DNA of 64,000 nt from UBA5536 sp964592595. GTDB lineage: Bacteria; Bacteroidota; Bacteroidia; Bacteroidales; F082. Numbering within the stretch: the stretch's first letter is position 1; every line of letters begins with the position of its first letter. The notes under the pieces are model-generated. The model searched no databases. It was not told the DNA's origin and saw nothing but the letters and a program-made list of their open reading frames with translations. Made by a program: the position numbers and the translations under genes. Shown here piece by piece: positions 16,594 to 24,963 of the stretch. The stretch spans positions 1 to 64,000 of the forward strand of contig CAZQFH010000017.1 in assembly GCA_964592595.1 (NCBI GenBank). Reading direction: 5' to 3'.

Positions 16594-18327
16594 TTGCAGG
16601 CTTACGGTTCAGAAACTCCATTGCTCAGGGTAAGAGACCTTACAGTTAAATTTCGATCCGAAAAGGAATGGAAAGCTGTTGTTCATGAAATTGATTTTGA
16701 AGTTTTTCGCGGCAGAACACTTGGTATCGTTGGAGAATCGGGCAGTGGTAAGTCGGTGAGTTCGCTGGCTTTGATGGGCTTGCTCGATGGCAGGAATTCA
16801 AAGGTTTCTGCCACATCTTATTCTTTTCAGGAAGTTGATTTGGCTGGCTTTGCTGAATCTGATTTACGTCCGTTGCGGGGCAAGCGGATGGCAATGATTT
16901 TTCAGGAACCGATGAGCTCACTCAATCCGGTTCAGCGATGTGGCAGGCAGGTTGAAGAAGCTTTGCGCATTCATCAGAAAATGAAAAAGTCTGAAGCTAA
17001 AAAGCGCGTGATAACATTATTTGAGCAGGTAAAACTGCCGCGCCCCAAAGCCATGTATCGTGCCTATCCGCATCAGCTTTCGGGAGGGCAAAAGCAGCGC
17101 GTGATGATTGCCATGGCTTTGAGCTGCAATCCTGATTTGCTGATCGCTGATGAACCCACCACCGCTTTGGATGTGACAGTTCAACAGGAAATTTTGGCCT
17201 TATTAAAAAATTTGCAGCAAAAATACGGCATGGGCATGATTTTTATCACACACGATTTGGGTGTGATAGCCACCATCGCGGATGAGCTTGCTGTGATGTA
17301 TCAGGGTAAAATTGTAGAGAAGGGAGCTGTTCAGACCATACTTCATAACCCACAACATCCTTATACCAAAGGACTTTTGGCTTGTCGACCGCCTCTCAAT
17401 TACCGTTTAGAGCGCATTCCTGTAATCAGTGAATTTCTCCAGGAAAAATGGCCAGGAGGCGTAGATCAGATCAAAGCAGAACTGCTGATATCAGATACAT
17501 TTCGGAAGCGGAATCATGAACTGCTTTATAAGCAGAATTTCATACTGGAAGCAAAAAACATTAACACTTGGTTTCCTCTGCGCAAAGGCCTTTTAAACAG
17601 AACCTATGATCAGGTGAAAGCCGTTGATCGGGTAAGCTTTGAGGTGTATCCGGGCGAAACACTTGGCCTGGTGGGAGAATCAGGTTGTGGTAAAACCACT
17701 TTGGGACGTACTTTGCTCCGGCTTCAGGAGCCCACTTCGGGTTCGATACTGTTCAAAGGGAAACCCATTACCGGACTCAGTGACAGCACAATGCGAAACC
17801 TACGCAAGCAGATTCAAATCATTTTTCAGGATCCTTATTCATCCTTAAATCCACGTATGAGTATTGGAAATGCGCTTGCAGAACCCATGCGTGTTCATGG
17901 TTTGGCGGGCTCTGCGCGTGAAGCAAGGCAAAAAGTGAATCAGTTGCTTGAAGAAGTGGGTTTGCTGCCCGAACATTATGATCGCTATCCGCATGAATTT
18001 TCGGGAGGACAGCGGCAGCGCATCAGTATTGCCCGCGCACTTGCTGTGGAACCAGAACTAATTATTTGCGATGAGTCAGTATCGGCACTTGATGTGTCGG
18101 TGCAGGCGCAGGTGCTCAATTTGCTCAACCGGCTCAAGGCCGACAGGGGATTGACCTATATTTTTATCTCACACGATTTGAGTGTGGTCAGGTTTATGTC
18201 GGATCGTATTTTGGTGATGAAAGACGGCCAAATGGAAGAGCTGGCCGAAGCCGACAACCTATTCCAAAACCCGCAATCGAATTATACGAATAAGCTTATC
18301 AAAGCAATCCCAAAAATAGAAATATGA
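16594..18327 (+). CDS. Fused dipeptide/oligopeptide-type ABC transporter ATPase
   Basis: The 577-residue protein is two ABC ATPases in one chain, like YejF or a DppD-DppF fusion. Half 1 has GESGSGKS (about 47-54), LSGGQKQR and LLIADEPTTALD. Half 2 has GESGCGKT (about 360-367), FSGGQRQR and LIICDESVSALD, with Ser replacing the usual Pro after the Walker B Glu. Each half ends with an oligopeptide-type tail (NPQHPYTKGLL in the first). No permease or binding protein is nearby, so partners are encoded elsewhere. The start is TTG; another TTG at 16621 is possible. Confidence 0.9.
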   Translation: MQAYGSETPLLRVRDLTVKFRSEKEWKAVVHEIDFEVFRGRTLGIVGESGSGKSVSSLALMGLLDGRNSKVSATSYSFQEVDLAGFAESDLRPLRGKRMAMIFQEPMSSLNPVQRCGRQVEEALRIHQKMKKSEAKKRVITLFEQVKLPRPKAMYRAYPHQLSGGQKQRVMIAMALSCNPDLLIADEPTTALDVTVQQEILALLKNLQQKYGMGMIFITHDLGVIATIADELAVMYQGKIVEKGAVQTILHNPQHPYTKGLLACRPPLNYRLERIPVISEFLQEKWPGGVDQIKAELLISDTFRKRNHELLYKQNFILEAKNINTWFPLRKGLLNRTYDQVKAVDRVSFEVYPGETLGLVGESGCGKTTLGRTLLRLQEPTSGSILFKGKPITGLSDSTMRNLRKQIQIIFQDPYSSLNPRMSIGNALAEPMRVHGLAGSAREARQKVNQLLEEVGLLPEHYDRYPHEFSGGQRQRISIARALAVEPELIICDESVSALDVSVQAQVLNLLNRLKADRGLTYIFISHDLSVVRFMSDRILVMKDGQMEELAEADNLFQNPQSNYTNKLIKAIPKIEI

Positions 18328-18349
18328 GAATAATGTTTATTCTGGTGTA

Positions 18350-20134
18350 ATGTTTGTTTTAACAATTACAAAGCGGCTTACGATTTATTTTATGTTGATG
18401 GGACTACTCATCATCATTATCATTGGCAGCTACTCCTATTTCAAAGCGCGCGAAGCACTGATGCAACGTACTTTTGATCAGTTAACATCTTTGCGAATTG
18501 AGAAAAAATACAGAATTGAAAATTTCTTTCAGCAGCGTTATAACGACTTAATAAGCCTTAGCCGCCTTAATGATAGCGAAGAATTGATTGGTTTGATAAG
18601 TAAGGATACTAATCCTGAAATGATAGCACTTGCCAGCAGTGTTTTCAACCGCTATACAGGAACTTACCTGCAAGCTCTTGGTATTTACAGGCAATCTTTT
18701 TATTTGCATAAAAGCGGATATGGATTGGTGTTTCATTTACACAATGGAAAAGATATGGCTATTCCGATCACTTCGGAGTCTGCCGGGATATTAAATGCTT
18801 GGTTGCATGATCACAAAGAGGCTCAGCCATTGATAATGGAATATCATGCCTGTAATGCATCCGAAACATCAGGGTTTTTAATCGCTCAGCAAATAAATGA
18901 TACAGAATGTTATTTGGTTTTGGATATTCCGGTTTCGAATATCAACCATATCATGTTCGAAAACAGTTTAAATAATGGCTTGGGAGAATCAGGCGAAAGT
19001 TATTTGGTTGGTAGTGATCACCTCATGCGCAGTTCGTCGCGTTTCCAGAAAAATGCAGTGTTTAATACCAGTGTTGAAACAGAAGCTGTTGAGCTGGCTA
19101 TAAAAGGTAATACAGGCACAATTCTGATTAATGATTACAGGAATATTGAAGTGTTAAGCGCTTTTTGTCCGGTTGAGATTCCTGGTCTGGAATGGGTTCT
19201 GCTTACCGAAATAGACAAGCGGGAGGCTATGGTGCCTATTTATAATGTTCGCAGTAACATTCTGTATCTTTCCATTATACTTTCGCTACTTGTTTTTGGA
19301 CTGGCAGCAGTGCTTTCGACAATAATTACCTCCCCCATCCGAAGTTTGCGTGCCGAAACAGAAAAAATCACGGGTGGAGAATATGGAAATCAGCTATTAG
19401 TGCAACGAGAAGATGAAATAGGAGACTTGATTAATGCTTTCAACAGTATGAGCCTCGAGCTTAAAGAAAATGCAAAAAAACTGGAGAGGGAAAAACACTT
19501 GCGCTTGAGCAGCATGATTGACGGTCAGGAAATGGAACGGCAAAGACTATCGCGCGAAATTCATGATTCACTTGGACAGTCCATTTTGGCCATTAAACTC
19601 AAAGTTGATCAATTGCTAAAACAAGCCACAGATATTTCGCAAGAAAGTAAAAGTGAAATCCGACAACTTTTTTCTGCTGCTTTAAAAGATATTCGTGGCA
19701 TCTCGAAAGACTTGATGCCGGCTGTGCTGAACGAATTTGGACTTGTAGAGGCTATTGCTAATCTGGCCTCAGACAGCATGAACGCATCTGGAATTGAAAT
19801 TGACTTTGTTGAAAGTGGTTTTGTTGCGCAAACAGATAAAAGAACAGAGAATTACCTATACAGAATATGCCAGGAGGCTATCAATAATATCATCAAGCAC
19901 TCCAAAGCTGAAAAAGCAATCATCAAATTATCCTCAGATCATAATTCAATAAGATTGAAAATAAAAGATGATGGTTGCGGGATAGCTGGAACAGGTAGCC
20001 GAAATACCGGACATGGCCTGATGCATATGAAAGAAAGAGCCGAATTGCTTGGTGGTTCATTTAGCCTTCAATCGCAGCCAAATGATGGAACTACAATCGA
20101 AATAATTATACCAATAAACAAGAATGAATCATGA
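18350..20134 (+). CDS. NarL-type sensor histidine kinase with HAMP domain
   Basis: The 594-residue protein has membrane segments at about residues 12-28 and 304-326 enclosing a large periplasmic sensor region of no recognised type. A HAMP domain follows (ITSPIRSLRAETEKITGGEYG), then HisKA_3 with H405 in LSREIHDSLGQSIL and an ATPase domain (NIIKHSKAEKA, DDGCGI, GHGLMHMKERAELLGG). It phosphorylates the response regulator whose start overlaps its stop by four bases. It lies 22 bases after the ABC gene and might be read through from it. The signal is unknown. Confidence 0.92.
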   Translation: MFVLTITKRLTIYFMLMGLLIIIIIGSYSYFKAREALMQRTFDQLTSLRIEKKYRIENFFQQRYNDLISLSRLNDSEELIGLISKDTNPEMIALASSVFNRYTGTYLQALGIYRQSFYLHKSGYGLVFHLHNGKDMAIPITSESAGILNAWLHDHKEAQPLIMEYHACNASETSGFLIAQQINDTECYLVLDIPVSNINHIMFENSLNNGLGESGESYLVGSDHLMRSSSRFQKNAVFNTSVETEAVELAIKGNTGTILINDYRNIEVLSAFCPVEIPGLEWVLLTEIDKREAMVPIYNVRSNILYLSIILSLLVFGLAAVLSTIITSPIRSLRAETEKITGGEYGNQLLVQREDEIGDLINAFNSMSLELKENAKKLEREKHLRLSSMIDGQEMERQRLSREIHDSLGQSILAIKLKVDQLLKQATDISQESKSEIRQLFSAALKDIRGISKDLMPAVLNEFGLVEAIANLASDSMNASGIEIDFVESGFVAQTDKRTENYLYRICQEAINNIIKHSKAEKAIIKLSSDHNSIRLKIKDDGCGIAGTGSRNTGHGLMHMKERAELLGGSFSLQSQPNDGTTIEIIIPINKNES

Positions 20135-20757
20135 TTAAACTCATATTAGCTGATGATCATAAACTGTTTCGTGAAGGCGTGCGGTCAATTCTGGAAAATG
20201 TTGATGAAATCCAAATAGTTGACGAAGTAGATAATGGACGAGCGCTTATCAATAGCTTGCGTGTTAAGCAGACTGATATGGTTATTCTTGATATTAGTAT
20301 GCCTGGAATTTCTGGTATTGAAGCTTGTCGTTTGATCCATAAAGCGTATCCTTGCCTCAAAATATTAATTTTATCAATGCATGGCGAGGAGAGTTTTGTA
20401 CGTTCTGCTATCGAGGCTGGAGCAAGTGGTTATTTGCCAAAAGAAATTGATCACACCGAACTTATTGAAGCTATTCTAACGATAAACAAAGGCGGAAGTT
20501 ATTTTAGCAAAGACATTTCATCCAAATTAATCAGCAGTTTTCTTACCAAGGATAAACAACACCTTACACCTCGCGAAAAGGAAATTATCGTATTGGTATG
20601 CGATGGTTTATCCAATAAGGAAATTGCTGACAAGCTATCCATTTCAGTAAGGACAGTTGATTGTCATAAAAATAATATTCTGCAAAAATTAGGATTAAAA
20701 TCTTCAGTAGATTTAGTAAAGTATGCCTTAAAAAACGAATTGGTTAGTTTGGAGTAA
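20131..20757 (+). CDS. LuxR/NarL-family response regulator
   Basis: The 208-residue protein has a receiver domain with D8/D9 acidic pocket, phospho-acceptor D54 in VILDISMPG, Ser in ILSMHGEE and Lys in LPKEIDH. The C-terminal LuxR helix-turn-helix is at about 145-204 (LTPREKEIIVLVCDGLSNKE, VRTVDCHKNNILQKL). The ATGA overlap with the kinase gene indicates translational coupling. The neighbouring outer-membrane/ammonium transporter genes start 176 bases later and could be targets, but no binding site was identified. Confidence 0.94.
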   Translation: MIKLILADDHKLFREGVRSILENVDEIQIVDEVDNGRALINSLRVKQTDMVILDISMPGISGIEACRLIHKAYPCLKILILSMHGEESFVRSAIEAGASGYLPKEIDHTELIEAILTINKGGSYFSKDISSKLISSFLTKDKQHLTPREKEIIVLVCDGLSNKEIADKLSISVRTVDCHKNNILQKLGLKSSVDLVKYALKNELVSLE

Positions 20758-20932
20758 AACAGGGTTTTTAGCTTTTATTTGATTTATTGAATTATGTTTG
20801 GGAGTAGTTTGTTCTAAGTAAATTACCTATTATATACTACCGAATTACTTAGTAATATTTAGGTTTTATTGCTGATTTACAGGAGTTAGGCTATAGTATA
20901 TTTTTGCGATTATAACCTAAAACCTTAATGCT

Positions 20933-21736
20933 TTGACAAAATCTAAATTTTTCATCATTCTTGTTTTGATTCTTGGTGTGTCTGCAACAATGATGAGCCA
21001 GGAAGGCAATTCAAAAGTTAGTTTAAATGCCGGAGCCGACTTTATGAGTCGTTACGTCTGGCGTGGTACCCAATTTGGCGGCAATGCTCCAAGCATACAG
21101 CCGGCTATTTCTCTGGCTGCCGGAAACTTCGAAATTGGCGTTTGGGGGGCTTTCTCAACTGCCGGAGCCAATGTAGGTCAGGAAGTTGACCTGTATGTTT
21201 CTTATTCATTTTTAAATGAAATGTTCACAGCTACTTTAACAGATTATTTCTTTCCTGCTGAAGGAGTAAACTATGATTACTTTGAATATAGTAAAGACAA
21301 GACAGGTCATATTCTGGAAGGTGCGCTGAGCTTTAATGGCACAGAGAAAATTCCATTGAGTTTATTGTTGGCGGTTAACTTTTACGGAGCCGATGCTGCC
21401 CGTATAAATGATGATCCTAATAGTGCGGATTTTAATAAAAAGGATGGCATCCAACTTTCATCCTATGCTGAGCTGGGCTATGCTACTGCAGTTAATGATG
21501 TGAGTCTTGATGTGTTTATGGGATTCAACCTGACTGCTCCAAAAAAAGCAGACCCTTCCATTGGTTATGATGGTGAAGCTGGTTTTTACGGGGATAAATT
21601 TGGTGTAGTTAATTTGGGTGTTTCTGCCTCAAAATCAATAGAAATTACTGAGCGTTTTTCTTTACCCATTCAGGCAAGTCTGATTACTAATCCAATGAAT
21701 AAGAGAATATTCTTCGTTTTTGGATTTTCATTATAA
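20933..21736 (+). CDS. TorF-like outer-membrane beta-barrel protein
   Basis: The 267-residue product has a signal peptide (about 1-22, ending MMSQ) and alternating strands typical of outer-membrane barrels, including SRYVWRGTQFGG near residue 40 and EIGVWGAFS. It ends in the aromatic FVFGFSL, as barrels do. RYVWRG is typical of TorF-family putative porins. The ammonium transporter gene follows 36 bases later, so it may provide outer-membrane passage for the same substrate. That is inference. The start is TTG, because the nearby ATG runs into a stop after two codons. Confidence 0.72.
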   Translation: MTKSKFFIILVLILGVSATMMSQEGNSKVSLNAGADFMSRYVWRGTQFGGNAPSIQPAISLAAGNFEIGVWGAFSTAGANVGQEVDLYVSYSFLNEMFTATLTDYFFPAEGVNYDYFEYSKDKTGHILEGALSFNGTEKIPLSLLLAVNFYGADAARINDDPNSADFNKKDGIQLSSYAELGYATAVNDVSLDVFMGFNLTAPKKADPSIGYDGEAGFYGDKFGVVNLGVSASKSIEITERFSLPIQASLITNPMNKRIFFVFGFSL

Positions 21737-21772
21737 CCATAACTAGTTTTTATCAATTAAAATATTAAAGTC

Positions 21773-22984
21773 ATGTTTGAAGCTACGACAACGTTTATGA
21801 TTTTATGCACCAGTTTGGTGATGTTAATGACTCCTGGTTTGGCCTTCTTTTACGGAGGTTTGGCGGGCAAGCGCAATATTCTTGGCATAATGATGCAAAC
21901 TTTTGTTTCACTTGGTATCACCACTATTATGTGGGTTACTGTGGGTTATTCCCTCTGTTTCAGCGGCGGAGAGGGTGGTATCATTGGCAACCTCGACTTT
22001 GCTTTTCTCAATGGAATTGCGTTTGATGAAAGTTTTGGTGGAGACGGAAAATTTCCTACCTATATTTTTGTTGCTTACCAAATGATGTTTGCTATTATTA
22101 CACCGGCACTGATCACGGGGGCTTTTGTAAACAGGGTGAGTTTTAAGGCCTATCTGATATTTCTGGTACTTTGGCAACTCTTTGTTTATTATCCCTTTGT
22201 TCATATGATTTGGGGCGGTGGAATCCTTGCACAATGGGGTGTTCTTGATTTTGCTGGTGGTGTGGTTGTGCATGCTACTGCTGGTTTCGCAGCACTTGCA
22301 TCTGTTATCTATGTTGGCCGCAGACGCGATCATCAGTCAAAGCCCAATAGTATTCCGTTGGTTGCTATTGGAACTGGTTTACTGTGGTTTGGCTGGTATG
22401 GTTTTAATGCTGGAAGCGAGCTGGCAGTAGATAACATTACCACACTTGCTTTCCTGAATACCGATGTGGCAGCCTCTTTTGCAGCTATTACCTGGCTTAT
22501 TATCGAATGGACCCTTACCGGAAAACCGAAATTTATTGGTCTGCTAACAGGCGCTGTGGCAGGATTGGCAACAATTACTCCGGCAGCAGGATTTGTGCCC
22601 CTATGGGCAGCCATGATTATTGGTATTGCTGCTGGTGCTGTTTGTTATATTGCCGTACACTACAAAAATAAGCTTGGCTGGGACGATGCCCTTGATGTGT
22701 GGGGAGTTCACGGAATGGGTGGCGTTACCGGTACTATTGCTTTGGGAATATTTGCCTCTTCTGCTATTAGCGGACAAGGCGGTTTGATTGAAGGAGATAC
22801 TGCATTTTTCTTTAAAGAGGTTGTGGCTGTGGTAATTGGTGCGGCCTATGCTTTTATTTTTACCTACCTAATGCTGGCAGCAATTAATTTTATCGCGCCT
22901 GTTAAGGTTACTGTAGAACAGGAAGACAGTGGGCTGGATATGTCTCTTCATGGTGAACAAGCCTACGATGAAGGAGCTTTGTAG
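21773..22984 (+). CDS. amt: Ammonium transporter (Amt/Rh family)
   Basis: The 403-residue protein has about 11 membrane helices and starts directly with LMTPGLAFFYGGLAGKRN, the family signature. The twin histidines of the pore are H167 in GVVVHATAG and H313 in VWGVHGMGG. The inner-membrane channel conducts ammonium. No GlnK/P-II gene is adjacent, unlike the common amtB-glnK pairing. It is probably cotranscribed with the TorF-like gene upstream; a hairpin terminator follows at 23017. Confidence 0.95.
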   Translation: MFEATTTFMILCTSLVMLMTPGLAFFYGGLAGKRNILGIMMQTFVSLGITTIMWVTVGYSLCFSGGEGGIIGNLDFAFLNGIAFDESFGGDGKFPTYIFVAYQMMFAIITPALITGAFVNRVSFKAYLIFLVLWQLFVYYPFVHMIWGGGILAQWGVLDFAGGVVVHATAGFAALASVIYVGRRRDHQSKPNSIPLVAIGTGLLWFGWYGFNAGSELAVDNITTLAFLNTDVAASFAAITWLIIEWTLTGKPKFIGLLTGAVAGLATITPAAGFVPLWAAMIIGIAAGAVCYIAVHYKNKLGWDDALDVWGVHGMGGVTGTIALGIFASSAISGQGGLIEGDTAFFFKEVVAVVIGAAYAFIFTYLMLAAINFIAPVKVTVEQEDSGLDMSLHGEQAYDEGAL

Positions 22985-23016
22985 TTGATAGATACGTTTT
23001 ATTGATTTCTGTATTG

Positions 23017-23049
23017 AGCCGCATTGCCAATAGGTGATGTGGCTTTTTT
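23017..23049 (+). terminator. Intrinsic terminator after amt
   Basis: AGCCGCAT (23017-23024) pairs with ATGTGGCT (23037-23044), with one G-T wobble, followed by a run of T. It lies 33 bases after the amt stop. Confidence 0.65.
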
Positions 23050-23172
23050 CAAGTGAAGCAAAAGCTGGTTTTCTGAATTATACTGTTTAATGCTGCACAG
23101 AGGTAAACGATATTGTTCGGTATTACGTTTAACAACATTTTTATATTTTGTATTTTTGCGAAAACAAATCTA

Positions 23173-23333
23173 ATGAATAAAATTAAATATCTTATATCCA
23201 GCTTGTTAAGACGGGGGGGGTAATCTATAGAGCAGATAAACTAAGGTACTATTATTTTAGCTGGAAAAACAGTAAACCAAATGAAGAATTCTTAAAACAA
23301 AACCCTCACATAAAACTACCCCCCGACTACCTC
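23173..23333 (+). other. Out-of-frame 5' part of the methyltransferase gene with a G8 tract
   Basis: An ATG at 23173 opens a frame (MNKIKYLISS) that stops at 23221-23223 immediately after CGGGGGGGG (eight G at 23213-23220). With nine G the frame would read through 38 further codons without a stop (VIYRADKLRYYYFSW and so on) into the ATG at 23334 and give a 268-residue protein. A TATTTTTG -7 box is present at about 23151-23158. The full-length gene is thus one base out of frame, through phase variation, a real mutation or an assembly error. The rest of 22985-23172 contains only the amt terminator and this promoter. Confidence 0.7.
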
Positions 23334-23978
23334 ATGTACGAGTCTTTTCAGCTGGATTATAAGAAGTACTATAAGGACAGCCGTCGGACCGCAATTTGGC
23401 TGAAGGAATATTTCGAAATATATGTCAAACTAGAGAATAAGCGAATTTTAGATTGGGGCTGTGGTCCCGGGCGAATTATCAGGCATTTGCCCTCAGTGAT
23501 CAATAATGGCTGTACGTTTTTTGGAACAGATTACAACGAACAATCTATTGCCTGGTGCAGCAGCAATATTCCTGAAGTAAACTTTAATTTAAACCATCTT
23601 GAGGCAAAATTGCCTTATCAGAACGACTATTTTGATGTGATTTATGGCATTTCTATTTTTACGCATCTTTCGGAAGCCATGCATTATGAATGGTTTAACG
23701 AGCTTTATAGGGTACTAAAACCGGGAGGCATTCTGTTTATGACTACACAAGGTGCGAATTTTTTAGTGAAGCTGAATAAGGCTGAAAAAACGCGTTTTGA
23801 AGCCGGAGCGCTTGTTGTGAGAGGTAAAGTTAAAGAAGGTCATCGCACTTTTTCGGCTTTTCAACCAAAAACGTTTATGTTAGCTTTGTTTGATCAGATG
23901 GAAGTGCTTGAACATGTTGAGCTTCCAATTGGGAATGTTAAGGTTGTGCCACAGGATATTTGGATTGTTCGGAAATAA
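23334..23978 (+). CDS. Class I SAM-dependent methyltransferase (3' part of a frameshifted gene)
   Basis: The 214-residue open part contains the SAM-binding motif RILDWGCGPGRIIRHL (about 38-53), FFGTDYNEQSI, and the post-motif region DVIYGISIFTHL with LYRVLKPGGILFMTTQG. This is a complete Rossmann methyltransferase core, but the first about 54 residues of the likely native protein are separated by the G8-tract frameshift. Translation could still start at 23334. The substrate is unknown; this domain type often acts in glycan or lipid modification. Confidence 0.78.
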   Translation: MYESFQLDYKKYYKDSRRTAIWLKEYFEIYVKLENKRILDWGCGPGRIIRHLPSVINNGCTFFGTDYNEQSIAWCSSNIPEVNFNLNHLEAKLPYQNDYFDVIYGISIFTHLSEAMHYEWFNELYRVLKPGGILFMTTQGANFLVKLNKAEKTRFEAGALVVRGKVKEGHRTFSAFQPKTFMLALFDQMEVLEHVELPIGNVKVVPQDIWIVRK

Positions 23979-24052
23979 GAGATGTTTTAAAAGCGATCCT
24001 TGTTCACAAAAAGTCTACCCATATTAAGTTTTCTTAAGCTTTTTGTACTAAC

Positions 24053-24066
24053 TTTGTAATTACAAA
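24053..24066. promoter_or_regulatory. MazE operator candidate overlapping the -7 box
   Basis: TTTGTAATTACAAA is a perfect 14-bp palindrome. The TAACTTTG -7 box of the operon (24049-24056) overlaps its left arm, so binding of the antitoxin would block transcription. The mazE ATG is 12 bases further on. Confidence 0.6.
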
Positions 24067-24077
24067 TACACAAGCTG

Positions 24078-24323
24078 ATGGAAATTCCTGTTATAAAAAT
24101 TGGCAATTCAAAAGGATTAAGGCTTGGAAAAGCCCTGCTGGAGCGTTATCAGATAAAGGATAAGGTTGAGTTGATCCTGGAAGACGATCAAATCATTATT
24201 CGTGCTGCCCCTAATTCTCGCCAGGGTTGGGATAAGGCTTTCCAAAAAATGCGTGAAAATCACGATGATGCCTTGTTGATACCGGATGTTTTTGAGGATG
24301 AATTTCCGGAGGAATGGGCATGA
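24078..24323 (+). CDS. mazE: MazE/AbrB-type antitoxin
   Basis: The 81-residue protein has the swapped-hairpin AbrB domain: IPVIKIGNSKGLRLGKALLE, then VELILEDDQIIIRA at about 32-45. An acidic C-terminal tail (VFEDEFPEEWA) would occupy the toxin. It overlaps the toxin gene by 10 bases. The antitoxin binds its own promoter and neutralises the partner RNase. Confidence 0.92.
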   Translation: MEIPVIKIGNSKGLRLGKALLERYQIKDKVELILEDDQIIIRAAPNSRQGWDKAFQKMRENHDDALLIPDVFEDEFPEEWA

Positions 24324-24637
24324 ATCAATACGCTATTGTGCTTGTTAATCTGGATCCCACAATTGGTAGCGAAATCAGAAAAACCCGCCCATGTGTTATC
24401 ATTTCACCGGATGAGATGAACCGGCATCTGAATACCATTGTCATTGCACCAATGACAACGAATTTAAAGCCTTATCCCACCCGAGTTGGTGTATTACACA
24501 ATGAAAAGGAGGGTATGATAGTGATTGATCAACTCAGAACAATTGACAAAAGCCGTGTGCTTAAAATAAGCGGTACACTTAAGCAGGAAGAAATTTTGAA
24601 CCTTAAGCAGGTTATCAAGGCAGCTTATGTAGATTAA
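24314..24637 (+). CDS. mazF: MazF/PemK-type endoribonuclease toxin
   Basis: The 107-residue protein follows the PemK/MazF pattern: VLVNLDPTIGSEIRKTRPCV with the conserved Arg-Pro, NTIVIAPMTTN and IVIDQLRTIDKSRV. Length is typical (about 110). These toxins cut mRNA at short motifs, and specificity cannot be predicted here. It is translationally coupled to mazE. Confidence 0.93.
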   Translation: MGMNQYAIVLVNLDPTIGSEIRKTRPCVIISPDEMNRHLNTIVIAPMTTNLKPYPTRVGVLHNEKEGMIVIDQLRTIDKSRVLKISGTLKQEEILNLKQVIKAAYVD

Positions 24638-24963
24638 TTGGTGCCTGTCCATAATGTTCGACTTACTCATTTAATAATAAATTTAAGCGGTATTCGTGAG
24701 CTTGTGATCACTCGTTTCGGCGGAGCACTCTAATTTTTATGCGCCCTACCTGTCTGCTGCCAGGTAAATCTGACGGCCAGACAGACTTGATCTCAACCAG
24801 TATGAATCAGTCAGCAGACTTTAAAGTCAAGCACTAATTAGATTTTTTCACCTTCGCTGCTTATTTTCTTAATAGCAACGCTCCGATAATTTATTGTAAT
24901 TTCGTGGGTATAGTTTTCAGGCTTAAAGAACCGGAAAGCATTTTAAAAATTAACACTTACCTC
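24638..24963. other. Intergenic region with an imperfect hairpin, no gene seen
   Basis: Between mazF and the RNase R start there is no convincing reading frame. CTGTCTG (24750-24756) pairs with CAGACAG (24778-24784), with GCC/GGC inside after a 2-base bulge. No T-run follows, so it does not look like a terminator. The composition is slightly more GC-rich than the neighbouring spacers, which may mean a decayed insert. Confidence 0.35.

Noticed and set aside
16439..16633. 64-residue frame before the ABC gene
   Set aside because: It overlaps the promoter box and the direct repeat, has biased composition and no recognisable family.
24750..24784. Rho-independent terminator of mazF
   Set aside because: The stem is interrupted by a bulge and no T run follows. 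It is also more than 100 bases past the stop.
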